In this document: in pieces, positions 23,208 through 31,291 of the stretch
Numbering within the stretch: position 1 is the first letter of the stretch
Layout: the number at the start of each line of letters is the position of its first letter
Assembly (NCBI RefSeq): GCF_007991335.1
Contig: NZ_BJYD01000029.1
Location: forward strand, 1-64,000
Length of the DNA: 64,000 nt
Origin: Halobacillus faecis
Lineage (GTDB): Bacteria; Bacillota; Bacilli; Bacillales; Halobacillaceae
Reading direction: 5' to 3'
Notes under the pieces: generated by a model
The model's database searches: none
The model's input: the letters and a program-made list of their open reading frames with translations, nothing else
Told to the model about the DNA's origin: nothing
Made by a program: the position numbers and the translations under genes

Positions 23208-24935
23208 ATGAAGCACCTCAGCAGACTAGCTTTCTCAGATCGAAAAGTTTTCATGCTGTTGGTCCTCACATCCGTGTTGATTGGTGCCACGATTATTGGT
23301 CAATCCTATTTCTTCGTTGCGATCGTCGACCGGATTTTCCTTGGTGAGGAACGTTTTCAAGATATCCTTCCCCTTCTCGCAGGATTGCTTGCTGTGCTCG
23401 CAGGTCGGACGCTGTTTACATGGCTGAACGGCCGTACAGGCATAACGCTTGCTTCCAAAGCGAAGCGTTATTACCGACATTCAATTATTGAAAAGTACGC
23501 GCGCAATCCCGTTCAAGCCTCTTTACAAGGACAATCGGGAAGGAAAGTCAGTGTGCTGATGGATTCCGTAGACGAGATTGACGGATACTTCAGCAGTTAT
23601 ATTCCACAAATGATTCAGACGATGATCATCCCATTGATGATTCTTGTCGTTGTATTCACCCAGCATCTCTATTCAGGGCTGATCATGGTTATTACAGCTC
23701 CGTTTATCCCTCTGTTTATGGCAATCATTGGTGTCATGACAAAAAAGAAATCGGAAGAGCAGATGGAGAAATTGAACACGTTCTCGGGAAAGTTTCTAGA
23801 TACGCTTCAAGGCTTGACGACATTAAAGCTGTTCGGACGTTCCAAGCAGCAAAAGGAAGAGATTGAATCCAGCAGCCTCGGTTTCCGTGATGCGACGATG
23901 GAAGTGTTGAAAGTGGCTTTTGTTTCTTCCTTGATGCTTGAGTTCATTTCCATGCTCAGCATCGGCTTGATTGCATTGGAAATTGCCATACGGCTTGTCG
24001 TTTACGAGAGTGTTTCCTTTTTTACCGCCTTTTTCATTTTAATCCTTGCCCCTGAATTTTATTTGACGCTGAAGGACTTCGGCAGTGCTTTTCATACAGG
24101 GAGAGGGGCTTCGGGCGCTGCGAACCTTTTGACGGAAGAACTTGAAAAAGAAGAAGAGCACATTCAGTGGGGAGACGAAAAGCTTGAAGGTGAACATCCC
24201 CCTGTATTGGAACTGAATCAAGTGAGCTTTTCTTACGACGAAGGATTTGCTATGGAAGGTGTGACCGCAACGATTAAGCCGTATGACCAGGTGGCCATCG
24301 TTGGTAAAAGTGGGTCAGGGAAATCGACGCTTCTGCACCTTTTAGCGGGTTTGGCTAAACCCTCGTCTGGAGTTGTCGCACTCCATAATCGCTCCCTCTT
24401 TGATTACGAGGAAAGGGAGTGGTTTTCTCGGGTGAGCTACATTTCCCAGCATCCCTATTTATTTTCCGGAACGATTGCAGAAAACATTGCGATTGGCGGG
24501 CGAGGGAATCATTCCACTGAAGAAATCAAGGAGGCCGCGGAGAGAGCGGGAATTGCCCAGTTGATCGCATCATTGGAAAAGGGTTACGACACCCCTGTAG
24601 GAGAGGCCGGACGTGGACTTTCTGGAGGAGAAAAACAACGTCTCGCTCTGGCGCGTACATTTCTAAAAAAACCCTCTGTTATTCTGTTTGACGAACCGAC
24701 GACAGGCCTCGATCTGAAGACAGAACGGATATTACAAGCCTCTATGGAAGAGCTCGCAAAAACTGCAACAATCATCACCGTAGCCCACCGTCTGCATACA
24801 ATCAAAAAGGCTGATCAAATTTTGCTTCTCGATCGTGGTCATCTTATTGGAAATGGTACGCACGAAGAACTTCTTGAAACGGTGAAAGAGTACAGAGATA
24901 TGGTGACCGTGCAGCAAGGAGGGGACTCGGCATGA
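23208..24935 (+). CDS. cydD: Thiol reductant ABC exporter subunit CydD
   Basis: Half-transporter of 575 residues with six membrane helices (about 15-310) and an ATPase domain. Walker A GKSGSGKST (about 365-373), signature LSGGEKQ (about 470) and Walker B VILFDEPTTGLD are intact. With CydC it exports glutathione or cysteine and is needed for assembly of cytochrome bd oxidase. Names follow the E. coli usage, in which the first gene is cydD; in B. subtilis the names are the other way round. cydAB is not in the window. Regulated by the Rex site upstream. Overlaps cydC by four bases. Confidence 0.93.
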   Translation: MKHLSRLAFSDRKVFMLLVLTSVLIGATIIGQSYFFVAIVDRIFLGEERFQDILPLLAGLLAVLAGRTLFTWLNGRTGITLASKAKRYYRHSIIEKYARNPVQASLQGQSGRKVSVLMDSVDEIDGYFSSYIPQMIQTMIIPLMILVVVFTQHLYSGLIMVITAPFIPLFMAIIGVMTKKKSEEQMEKLNTFSGKFLDTLQGLTTLKLFGRSKQQKEEIESSSLGFRDATMEVLKVAFVSSLMLEFISMLSIGLIALEIAIRLVVYESVSFFTAFFILILAPEFYLTLKDFGSAFHTGRGASGAANLLTEELEKEEEHIQWGDEKLEGEHPPVLELNQVSFSYDEGFAMEGVTATIKPYDQVAIVGKSGSGKSTLLHLLAGLAKPSSGVVALHNRSLFDYEEREWFSRVSYISQHPYLFSGTIAENIAIGGRGNHSTEEIKEAAERAGIAQLIASLEKGYDTPVGEAGRGLSGGEKQRLALARTFLKKPSVILFDEPTTGLDLKTERILQASMEELAKTATIITVAHRLHTIKKADQILLLDRGHLIGNGTHEELLETVKEYRDMVTVQQGGDSA

Positions 24936-26641
24936 AAGAACTTAGAGAAATCATCCGTTTAGTCGTATTGGAGAAAAGGGATATTGTGCTTTCCATCGTT
25001 TTCGGCTTTCTTGCCGGAATGTCAGCGGTCGGGCTGTTTGGTGCCAGTGGTTATTTAATCTCCAGGGCAGCCCTCATCCCACCGTTGTACGCCTTGACGG
25101 TACTTATCGCTTTTTTGAAGTTGTTCGGGTTTGCAAGAGCGCTCGGTCGTTATGCTGAAAGGTATTTCTCACATAGAGCGACCTTTACGATCTTAAGTAA
25201 CCTACGGCTTGCTTTTTATAAAAAAATTGAGCCGCATGCACCGAGGATTTTCCAAAAATACAGGAGTGGTGATTTGCTCTCACGGATTGTCGGTGATGTA
25301 GAAAGTCTGCAAAACTTCTTTTTGCGGGTGTATTATCCACCGGTGGTCCTTGTCATCATCTTTTTAGGGACGATCGTTTTCACATCCATCTTCTCTATTT
25401 CTGTAGCTCTCGTGCTTCTCTTGGGGCTCATCGTTACTGGGCTGATGATTCCGGCCTGGTACACCGTCAAACAACGGAAACTAACCCCCCGTGTAAGACA
25501 GGCACGTGGAGAGGTATCAACCGAAGCTGCCGAATGGCTGTACGGCTTCCGTGACCTTAAAATCTATCAACAGCTGGAAAAGAAAAAAGAAACGCTTCGG
25601 CAGTCTTCCGATGATTATATCCGAGAGGATGAGCGCAACAGTCGTCAAATGCTTTCCAGCCATTCATGGAACACGTTTGCAACACTCCTTGTATCGTGGG
25701 TTGTCACAGGTCTTGGTGCGTTTCTTGTGGCTGAAGGAGATTTAAACGGTCTGTTTTTGGCGATGCTCGTGATGATCTCATTGACAGTCTTTGAAAACGC
25801 AGCACCGATGGCTGTTCTGCCAAGCCACCTTGATGATAGTAAACAAGCATCAGAACGGCTTTTTTCTATCGTAGAGGAAGAAAATCGGGGGTCAGAAACG
25901 TACAAACTTGATGGGGATCTGTCTCCTAGTTTCCAATTAACTGATGTCAGCTACCGTTTTCCCGACGAGGAAAGAGAGGCGCTTACAGGTGTCAATGTAA
26001 CGATTCCTGCTGGCAGTAAAACGGCCATTGTCGGAGCCAGTGGATCCGGAAAATCAACACTTCTGCAACTGTTTATGAAATTCCAAATCCCCTCTGAAGG
26101 TGAGTTCATGCTCAATGGTATGGACATCACGGACATATCAGAAGAGAGCATATGGGAGAACAGCAATGTCGTACTTCAGGAGAACCATTATTTTTACGGG
26201 ACGATCCGTGAGAACCTGCAGCTAGCCGGACAGGACCTCACCGATGAAGAGATGTACCTTGTGCTGGAAGAGGTGGGATTGGACTTTGACCTGGACCAAC
26301 CGGTTTTTGAAAAAGGGGAAAACCTTTCGGGAGGAGAACGTCAGCGCCTGTCCATAGCAAGAGCTTTTCTAAAAGGAAAACGTCTCTGGCTGTTAGATGA
26401 ACCGACCTCTTCTGTCGATGCTCTGACCGAACGGAGGATCTTCAATTCCTTGTATGATCGAGCGTCTCAAGATACCGTTGTTCTTATCAGTCACCGCTTG
26501 AGCGGCCTCGAAAAGATGGACCAAATCATCGTCATGGCCGAAGGGAAAGTTGTAGAAGCAGGTTCTTATGACAACCTCATGCAAAAGCAAGGACACTTCT
26601 GCGAAATGAAACAAATCGAAAAAAACATCTTCAGCACATAA
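24932..26641 (+). CDS. cydC: Thiol reductant ABC exporter subunit CydC
   Basis: Second half-transporter, 569 residues, six membrane helices (SAVGLFGASGYLISRAALIPPLYALTVLIAFLK near the start is typical of CydC) and an ATPase domain with Walker A GASGSGKST (about 367-375), LSGGERQ (about 464) and Walker B LWLLDEPTSSVD. Forms a heterodimer with CydD. The ATG overlaps the cydD stop, so translation is coupled. The following hairpin belongs to a repeat family. Confidence 0.93.
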   Translation: MKELREIIRLVVLEKRDIVLSIVFGFLAGMSAVGLFGASGYLISRAALIPPLYALTVLIAFLKLFGFARALGRYAERYFSHRATFTILSNLRLAFYKKIEPHAPRIFQKYRSGDLLSRIVGDVESLQNFFLRVYYPPVVLVIIFLGTIVFTSIFSISVALVLLLGLIVTGLMIPAWYTVKQRKLTPRVRQARGEVSTEAAEWLYGFRDLKIYQQLEKKKETLRQSSDDYIREDERNSRQMLSSHSWNTFATLLVSWVVTGLGAFLVAEGDLNGLFLAMLVMISLTVFENAAPMAVLPSHLDDSKQASERLFSIVEEENRGSETYKLDGDLSPSFQLTDVSYRFPDEEREALTGVNVTIPAGSKTAIVGASGSGKSTLLQLFMKFQIPSEGEFMLNGMDITDISEESIWENSNVVLQENHYFYGTIRENLQLAGQDLTDEEMYLVLEEVGLDFDLDQPVFEKGENLSGGERQRLSIARAFLKGKRLWLLDEPTSSVDALTERRIFNSLYDRASQDTVVLISHRLSGLEKMDQIIVMAEGKVVEAGSYDNLMQKQGHFCEMKQIEKNIFST

Positions 26642-26645
26642 AAAA

Positions 26646-26690
26646 TGCCGTACCGGATATTCCATAATATGGATGACCTGGTACGGTAAT
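26646..26690. terminator. cydC terminator made of the ACCAGGTCAT repeat
   Basis: Stem of about 18 bp (TGCCGTACC...GGTACGGTA) with a four-base loop. On the minus strand, 26662-26682 carries the repeat core ACCAGGTCAT-C-CA-N5-TGG. The T-run after it is imperfect (AATATTTT). Confidence 0.8.
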
Positions 26691-26746
26691 ATTTTCCATG
26701 TAATTGAGATAAGTGAACATCCGGTCTATACGAGATTATTGCTTAC

Positions 26747-27106
26747 TTAGTAGTAGTAAGGGTATCCGTATGAGTAGGGGTAGTAATACGGGTATGGACT
26801 TGCCAAGTATGGAAAAAGCGCTAATGTAGCAAGCCCGGCTAGTGGAAAAGTTCGACGACGGAAGCGACGTGCACGACGACGTCCGTATCCATATTGACGT
26901 TCATCCATAGCATTTCCGTCTTCATCGACCATGACGTCTTCGCTGATTAAGATTGTCAGCTTATCATTATTTACGTCGGTGATGATTCCATCAAAGCTTT
27001 GCCCGTCCTTGGTTTGGACCATGACATGATAATACTTCATTTTATTGCACTGCTCATAGGAAGGCTGCGTATGACCTTGTTTATGCATGTTTCGTTCTTC
27101 TGTCAT
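26747..27106 (-). CDS. Uncharacterised protein with Sm-like core and Tyr-rich tail
   Basis: A 119-residue protein. The segment YYHVMVQTKDGQSFDGIITDVNNDKLTILI (about 24-53) has the strand-turn-strand pattern of an Sm-like barrel; then an Arg-rich stretch (GRRRARRFRRR), a hydrophobic stretch and a tail of Pro, Tyr and Gly. Such tails are seen in Bacillus spore-coat and surface proteins, but no coat role is proven. The ATG at 27106 has GAGGAG nine bases upstream; the frame runs further upstream to 27199 without a good ribosome site. Monocistronic. Confidence 0.7.
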   Translation of the reverse strand: MTEERNMHKQGHTQPSYEQCNKMKYYHVMVQTKDGQSFDGIITDVNNDKLTILISEDVMVDEDGNAMDERQYGYGRRRARRFRRRTFPLAGLATLALFPYLASPYPYYYPYSYGYPYYY

Positions 27107-27348
27107 TTTAACCATCTCCTCAAAATCCATGATATTCACCCAGCCCAAAAGTGTGACAATCCATTTCATCAGAGTTAGTAAAGCGAACCGTTTTCCCAAT
27201 CATCGCTCCCCTAACACAAATGTCTCGAAATTGTTTCTTTAACTAAAGCGAGCTTATATAAAAACAATGAGAAGCTGAATAACTATCCGAGAAAGCGTTA
27301 TCATTATTTGTTAAATTCTAGTACACTAGAGATAATTCATAAGGTGAG

Positions 27349-28308
27349 GTGAAGGAATTGAAAAAGAGAGCGCCGATGGATTTAGGAAATGATGTGTTTT
27401 TGATTGATGGTTATGATATGGGATTTGAAGGACGAACAGGTACATATGTTTTGTTAGGGGATGACATTACACTCGTGGAAACGGGTCCGAGTCCTTCTGT
27501 GCCGAGAGTACTTGCAGGTTTGGAAGAACTGAAAATTCCCAAAGAAAAAGTAGCGTACGTGGTTTTGACGCATATCCATTTGGATCACGCAGGTGGAGCA
27601 GGACTGCTTTTGCAAGAATGTCCCAACGCGCAGGTCATTGTCCATGAAAAAGGGAAACGGCACCTCGCAGATCCTTCGCGTTTGATTAAAGGAGCGAAGG
27701 CGGTGTATGGAGAAACGTTTGATGAATTGTTTGACCCGATTCTTCCTATACCAGAAGAGAAACTGGAAACAAAGACAGACGGAGACACCCTTTTGCTTTC
27801 GCAGAATCGTAAACTCACATTTTATGACACTCCAGGACATGCGAAGCACCATCTTGGTATACATGATTCACAGAGTAATGGAATTTTCACTGGGGATACG
27901 GCAGGGATCCGGTATCATCAGACCGAAGATCATGGACTGACTTTTTATTTGCCGACAACTTCACCAAACCAGTTCGATCCAGATGCTATGCTTGCGTGCA
28001 TCCGTCGTTTTCGGGATATGAATCCTTCTTGTCTTTATTTCGGTCACTTCGGGAAGACGGAGGATCCTGATCAAACGTTTGACCAAGTCACTGGCTGGGT
28101 GCCTGTTTTTGTGAGTGAAGCGAAGGATGCTTTAGAGCAGGGTCAAGGGTTGGATGGTGTTCAACAGCGCCTTCATGATCGTGTGTCGTCCTTTTTAGAT
28201 GAAAAAGGAATTCCGAAGGATCATAAGGTCTATGATATTCTCAAATTAGATATAGAAGTATGTTCCATGGGCCTTGCCGACTACTTGAAAAAGAAAAGCA
28301 GAACGTAA
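27349..28308 (+). CDS. Metallo-beta-lactamase-fold hydrolase
   Basis: A 319-residue MBL-fold enzyme. The zinc motif THIHLDHAGG (HxHxDH, about 75-84) is intact, with further ligand candidates in DTPGHAKHHLG (about 159-169), FTGDTAG and YFGHFGKTED. Such enzymes hydrolyse thioesters, lactones or phosphodiesters; the substrate here is unknown. The GTG at 27349 overlaps AAGGTGAGG, so a TTG at 27358, seven bases after AGGTGA, may be the real start. Monocistronic; its stop codon lies inside the terminator hairpin. Confidence 0.85.
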   Translation: MKELKKRAPMDLGNDVFLIDGYDMGFEGRTGTYVLLGDDITLVETGPSPSVPRVLAGLEELKIPKEKVAYVVLTHIHLDHAGGAGLLLQECPNAQVIVHEKGKRHLADPSRLIKGAKAVYGETFDELFDPILPIPEEKLETKTDGDTLLLSQNRKLTFYDTPGHAKHHLGIHDSQSNGIFTGDTAGIRYHQTEDHGLTFYLPTTSPNQFDPDAMLACIRRFRDMNPSCLYFGHFGKTEDPDQTFDQVTGWVPVFVSEAKDALEQGQGLDGVQQRLHDRVSSFLDEKGIPKDHKVYDILKLDIEVCSMGLADYLKKKSRT

Positions 28309-28322
28309 TTGTTCTGCTTTTT
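28294..28322 (+). terminator. MBL gene terminator
   Basis: Ten-bp stem AAAGCAGAAC / GTTCTGCTTT with the stop codon in its loop, then T residues. Confidence 0.9.
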
Positions 28323-28399
28323 CTCATGATTGAATATATAATTGAAACATAACGGGAGATTCGAACGTAAGAAATAAGGAGAAAAAAGGGGGATACATA

Positions 28400-30109
28400 A
28401 TGATTGGAATAGTAATGACAACGGTCTTATCTTTTCTATTATTTTTGACGTTGTCGATCATCGTCTATGTGAAAAATCGAATGAGAAGAAAGAAAATCAT
28501 GAAAACGACATTGGGAGTCCTGGTTTTCGGGATCATCGTCATGTTCTTCGTCGTTTATGCGTTCATGCCGACGATTACGGTACCGAATATGTTGATTCTT
28601 AATGTGATTGTCGCTGTTTTGTTTGTTCCGTTAGTGTATGGAGGAGCCAAAGTACCGGTGCAATATCAAACGATGCACCGTTCACTGTCAGGAATCGTAA
28701 TTTTAGGTGTAGCGGTCGCGGTCATTGGTGTTTTTATTTACAGCATTCTTGCTTTGGAGGACAGCTATGACAGCATCTCTAAATCAGAGGAAGAGGAAGC
28801 TCGTCCTTTGAATGAAGAAAACACGCCCATTTCTGTAGCACCTGAATCAGCACGGAACAAGGTGCAAAAAGCGATGAGTGTCGTTCCTAATACACAATTC
28901 TATGATTTAGGAAAACTACAGGCCCAGCGAATTGATGGTGAAATCTCTTATGTAGCACCGGTAGAGTTTTCAAGTTTCTGGCGTTACTTGCGAGGAAAAG
29001 AAACAGAAGGATACTTTACGATTACAGCTACGAATATCAACGCGCAGCCGGAGTTTGTACAGAGCAAAATGAGGTACACGAACTCAAGTTTCTTCAACCA
29101 CAATGTGCAGCGTGTCGTCTATGGGAAACATCCGGAATATATCCAAAGTGGAGAAGCGCAAATTGAAGTCGATGACGAAGGTAAGCCATGGTATGTCCAA
29201 ACCATCTATAAGCCGCTGCTGTTTTCCAACCGCCCGGACATGAATGATATCAAAGTGGCCATTGTCGATCCCGTCTCAGGTGACATCCAAACGTTTGAGT
29301 CTTCCGATGCTCCTGATTTCGTGGAAGGATCGGTCAGCTCAGAACTGGCAGCGATTGAAAATGAGTACTTTGGTAAGTATGTAAATGGCTGGTTGAATTC
29401 GATCTTTGGAGAAAAAGATGTAAAGATCCCGAATGAGTCGGGGACTGAAAGCAGTGTTACACCGATTTTCAATGAAGCAGGTGAAATGTTCTACTTCACA
29501 GATATGGCCTCACCGAAGGAAAATATTGATTCTGCCCTTGGTTATACGTTAATCAATGCTCGGACAGGAGCACTGACCTATTACAACGGCCAGCAAAATC
29601 AGGGGATCATGGACAGCAAAGGAGCTGTACAGATCGTCAACAAACAGTATCCTGAGAAAAACTGGACAGGAACGATGCCGGTCCTCTATAACGTAGATGG
29701 TCATCCGACATGGATTGTAAACGTGCTTGATCCAAATGGATTGTTCAAGCAGTATGCATACATCAAGGCAGCAGATTCAGACTTTGCTGTGTTTGGAGAT
29801 ACGGCTAAGCAGACGTTGAATGCATACCGTCTGCAAATCGCCCAGGACCCAAGCAGCGTCGAGGGAAGCCAAGGTGTCGATTTGACGGAGAAGTCAGGAA
29901 CAATCAACCGCGTGCTTGTCACTTCTACTGATTCCAGGCAGTCTGTTCAATTTTTGTTAGAAGGGGAGACGACCATCTATACGGTCAATACGAGTAAAGC
30001 CCCTCTCGCCATTTTCCTGAAAGAAGGAGATCAAGTGAACATTCAGGCGCGTATTCGTGATAACGGAACAGCAACTGTAGAAGAAATGCAGATTCAAGGC
30101 ATCAATTGA
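28400..30109 (+). CDS. Multi-pass membrane protein with large extracytoplasmic domain
   Basis: A 569-residue protein of unrecognised family. Four hydrophobic segments lie in the first 120 residues (about 2-22, 34-56, 62-80 and 95-115), then about 450 residues predicted outside the cell. The domain contains repeated strands such as GKPWYVQTIYKPLLFSNRP, TESSVTPIFNEAGEMFYFTDM and GTMPVLYNVDGHPTWIVNVLDPN, which look like duplicated PepSY-like or beta-propeller-like units, and ends in a beta-rich SGTINRVLVTSTDS...DNGTATVEEMQIQG module resembling an OB fold. No catalytic motif is visible. It has a terminator of its own. Confidence 0.75.
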   Translation: MIGIVMTTVLSFLLFLTLSIIVYVKNRMRRKKIMKTTLGVLVFGIIVMFFVVYAFMPTITVPNMLILNVIVAVLFVPLVYGGAKVPVQYQTMHRSLSGIVILGVAVAVIGVFIYSILALEDSYDSISKSEEEEARPLNEENTPISVAPESARNKVQKAMSVVPNTQFYDLGKLQAQRIDGEISYVAPVEFSSFWRYLRGKETEGYFTITATNINAQPEFVQSKMRYTNSSFFNHNVQRVVYGKHPEYIQSGEAQIEVDDEGKPWYVQTIYKPLLFSNRPDMNDIKVAIVDPVSGDIQTFESSDAPDFVEGSVSSELAAIENEYFGKYVNGWLNSIFGEKDVKIPNESGTESSVTPIFNEAGEMFYFTDMASPKENIDSALGYTLINARTGALTYYNGQQNQGIMDSKGAVQIVNKQYPEKNWTGTMPVLYNVDGHPTWIVNVLDPNGLFKQYAYIKAADSDFAVFGDTAKQTLNAYRLQIAQDPSSVEGSQGVDLTEKSGTINRVLVTSTDSRQSVQFLLEGETTIYTVNTSKAPLAIFLKEGDQVNIQARIRDNGTATVEEMQIQGIN

Positions 30110-30110
30110 C

Positions 30111-30147
30111 AAAAAGCAGCAGGGCACCCACTCCTGCTGCTTTTTTG
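30111..30147 (+). terminator. Terminator
   Basis: Twelve-bp stem AAAAGCAGCAGG / CCTGCTGCTTTT with six T, two bases after the stop. Confidence 0.95.
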
Positions 30148-30192
30148 TTATGATAAAATATATATAGAAATTTAATAGTGGAGGGATTTTTT

Positions 30193-30576
30193 ATGGCAGA
30201 AAAAACATTCGCAACAGCAATTAATTGTATGGATGGACGTGTGCAGCTTCCCGTCATCCACTGGATGCAGGAACGTTATGGTACGGAATATATCGACATG
30301 ATTACAGAAGCAGGCCCGACCAAGTTCTTGTTGGAAGGCTCTGAGGATCAGCTGGATGCTGTCAAAACGAAAATTGGCATTTCTGTGGACAAGCACGGAT
30401 CTGGCGTTGTGGCTGTAGTCGGCCATTACAATTGTGCCGGTAACCCTGTTGATCGTGATGTAAAAGCTGGCCAAATCAAGGAATCTGTGGAGCTTGTGAA
30501 GTCCTGGGGCTTCAATGTGGATGCCATTGGCCTATACGTTAACGACCAGTGGGAAGTAGAAGTGATCACAGAATAA
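30193..30576 (+). CDS. Mini carbonic-anhydrase-like protein
   Basis: A 127-residue protein with the zinc-ligand pattern of beta-carbonic anhydrases: C12-x-D14-x-R16 in INCMDGRVQ, and H78-x2-C81 in GHYNCAGNP. The usual enzyme has about 190-220 residues, so this is a minimal version. Carbonic anhydrases interconvert CO2 and bicarbonate; activity here is unproven. The ATG at 30193 follows GGAGGG by eight bases; the GTG further upstream is inside that site. Followed by a 72-residue gene, probably in the same transcript. Confidence 0.75.
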   Translation: MAEKTFATAINCMDGRVQLPVIHWMQERYGTEYIDMITEAGPTKFLLEGSEDQLDAVKTKIGISVDKHGSGVVAVVGHYNCAGNPVDRDVKAGQIKESVELVKSWGFNVDAIGLYVNDQWEVEVITE

Positions 30577-30637
30577 GAGGGTTTTTCTTCCTCATGGCGA
30601 ATATTTCCTAGTAGAACATTCGCGAAGGAGTGGCGGT

Positions 30638-30856
30638 ATGGAGCAAGCGAGCTGGTTTGATTTCGTTGAAAAAGAGCGGGATCCTGTTTATGAAGAACTG
30701 CAGACTTTAACGGAGGAGAACCCGAAAATACGCATCGCCTCCTATACCATTACGTTGAACCCTTTTGCTCTCATTGAAATTGAAAGTGATGGCATTCATG
30801 ATTGCGTCAGCAACATCGAAGCTTGTTACGCCTATTTATGTAATTTAAATAAGTAA
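30638..30856 (+). CDS. Small conserved-looking hypothetical protein
   Basis: Seventy-two residues, acidic, starting with MEQASWFDFVEKERDPVYEEL and ending in CVSNIEACYAYLCNLNK. GAAGGAG precedes the ATG by about eight bases, and a strong terminator follows at once, so it is probably real. I do not recognise the family. It may share a transcript with the carbonic-anhydrase-like gene 61 bases upstream. Confidence 0.65.
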   Translation: MEQASWFDFVEKERDPVYEELQTLTEENPKIRIASYTITLNPFALIEIESDGIHDCVSNIEACYAYLCNLNK

Positions 30857-30860
30857 TTTC

Positions 30861-30903
30861 AAAGGGAAACCCCAGAGTCCACACTCTGGGGTTTCCCTTT
30901 TCC
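30861..30903 (+). terminator. Terminator
   Basis: Long stem AAAGGGAAACCCCAGAGT / ACTCTGGGGTTTCCCTTT, three bases after the stop region. Confidence 0.95.
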
Positions 30904-30932
30904 TTTTTCTCAGCTAAAGCTCCCTATACTTG

Positions 30933-31192
30933 AAGACTCAGTTTCGAGACATTTGTTGAGTGGATGGGGGCTGCGAGGAATGGCTCGCTTTCCGCGGGAG
31001 TACAAAGAGAACCTACCGGGTATCCCTAAAGGAAGCCTTAACTGGTTAAAATGATGATTGACGAATGCTGGCCATGGATACGGGGGCAGGTTACTATTAG
31101 AGGGATTTCGAGAACCTCGTAAGATAAAGGGGCGGAGCGAACCTTTTCCCGGCGCCCCTAAACTCCCACAAAAGTCTCGAAATCGAGTCTTA
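30933..31192. repeat. MITE-like element with terminal inverted repeats
   Basis: About 260 bases flanked by inverted ends: AAGACTCAGTTTCGAGAC (30933-30950) and its imperfect complement GTCTCGAAATCGAGTCTT (31174-31191), extending inward with further matches. It has an inner GCTCGCTTTCCGCGGG segment and no coding capacity. The degenerate element at 11249 shares its left end. This fills the gap before the FAD oxidoreductase gene. Confidence 0.7.
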
Positions 31193-31291
31193 CACAATCC
31201 TGCCATTAACTCGAATAGGGATTTGAGTGGAGGTTTCTTTTTCTATACAATGGTCATGGAAATGAAAATACGAATGAAAAGGTGTTTACCT

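Noticed and set aside
19681-26641. Mobile element or genomic island
   Set aside because: No integrase, transposase or tRNA-linked direct repeats were seen around the accessory genes.
31058-31291. Extension of the FAD oxidoreductase by 78 codons
   Set aside because: It runs through the MITE-like repeat; the ATG at 31292 precedes the dinucleotide-binding motif.
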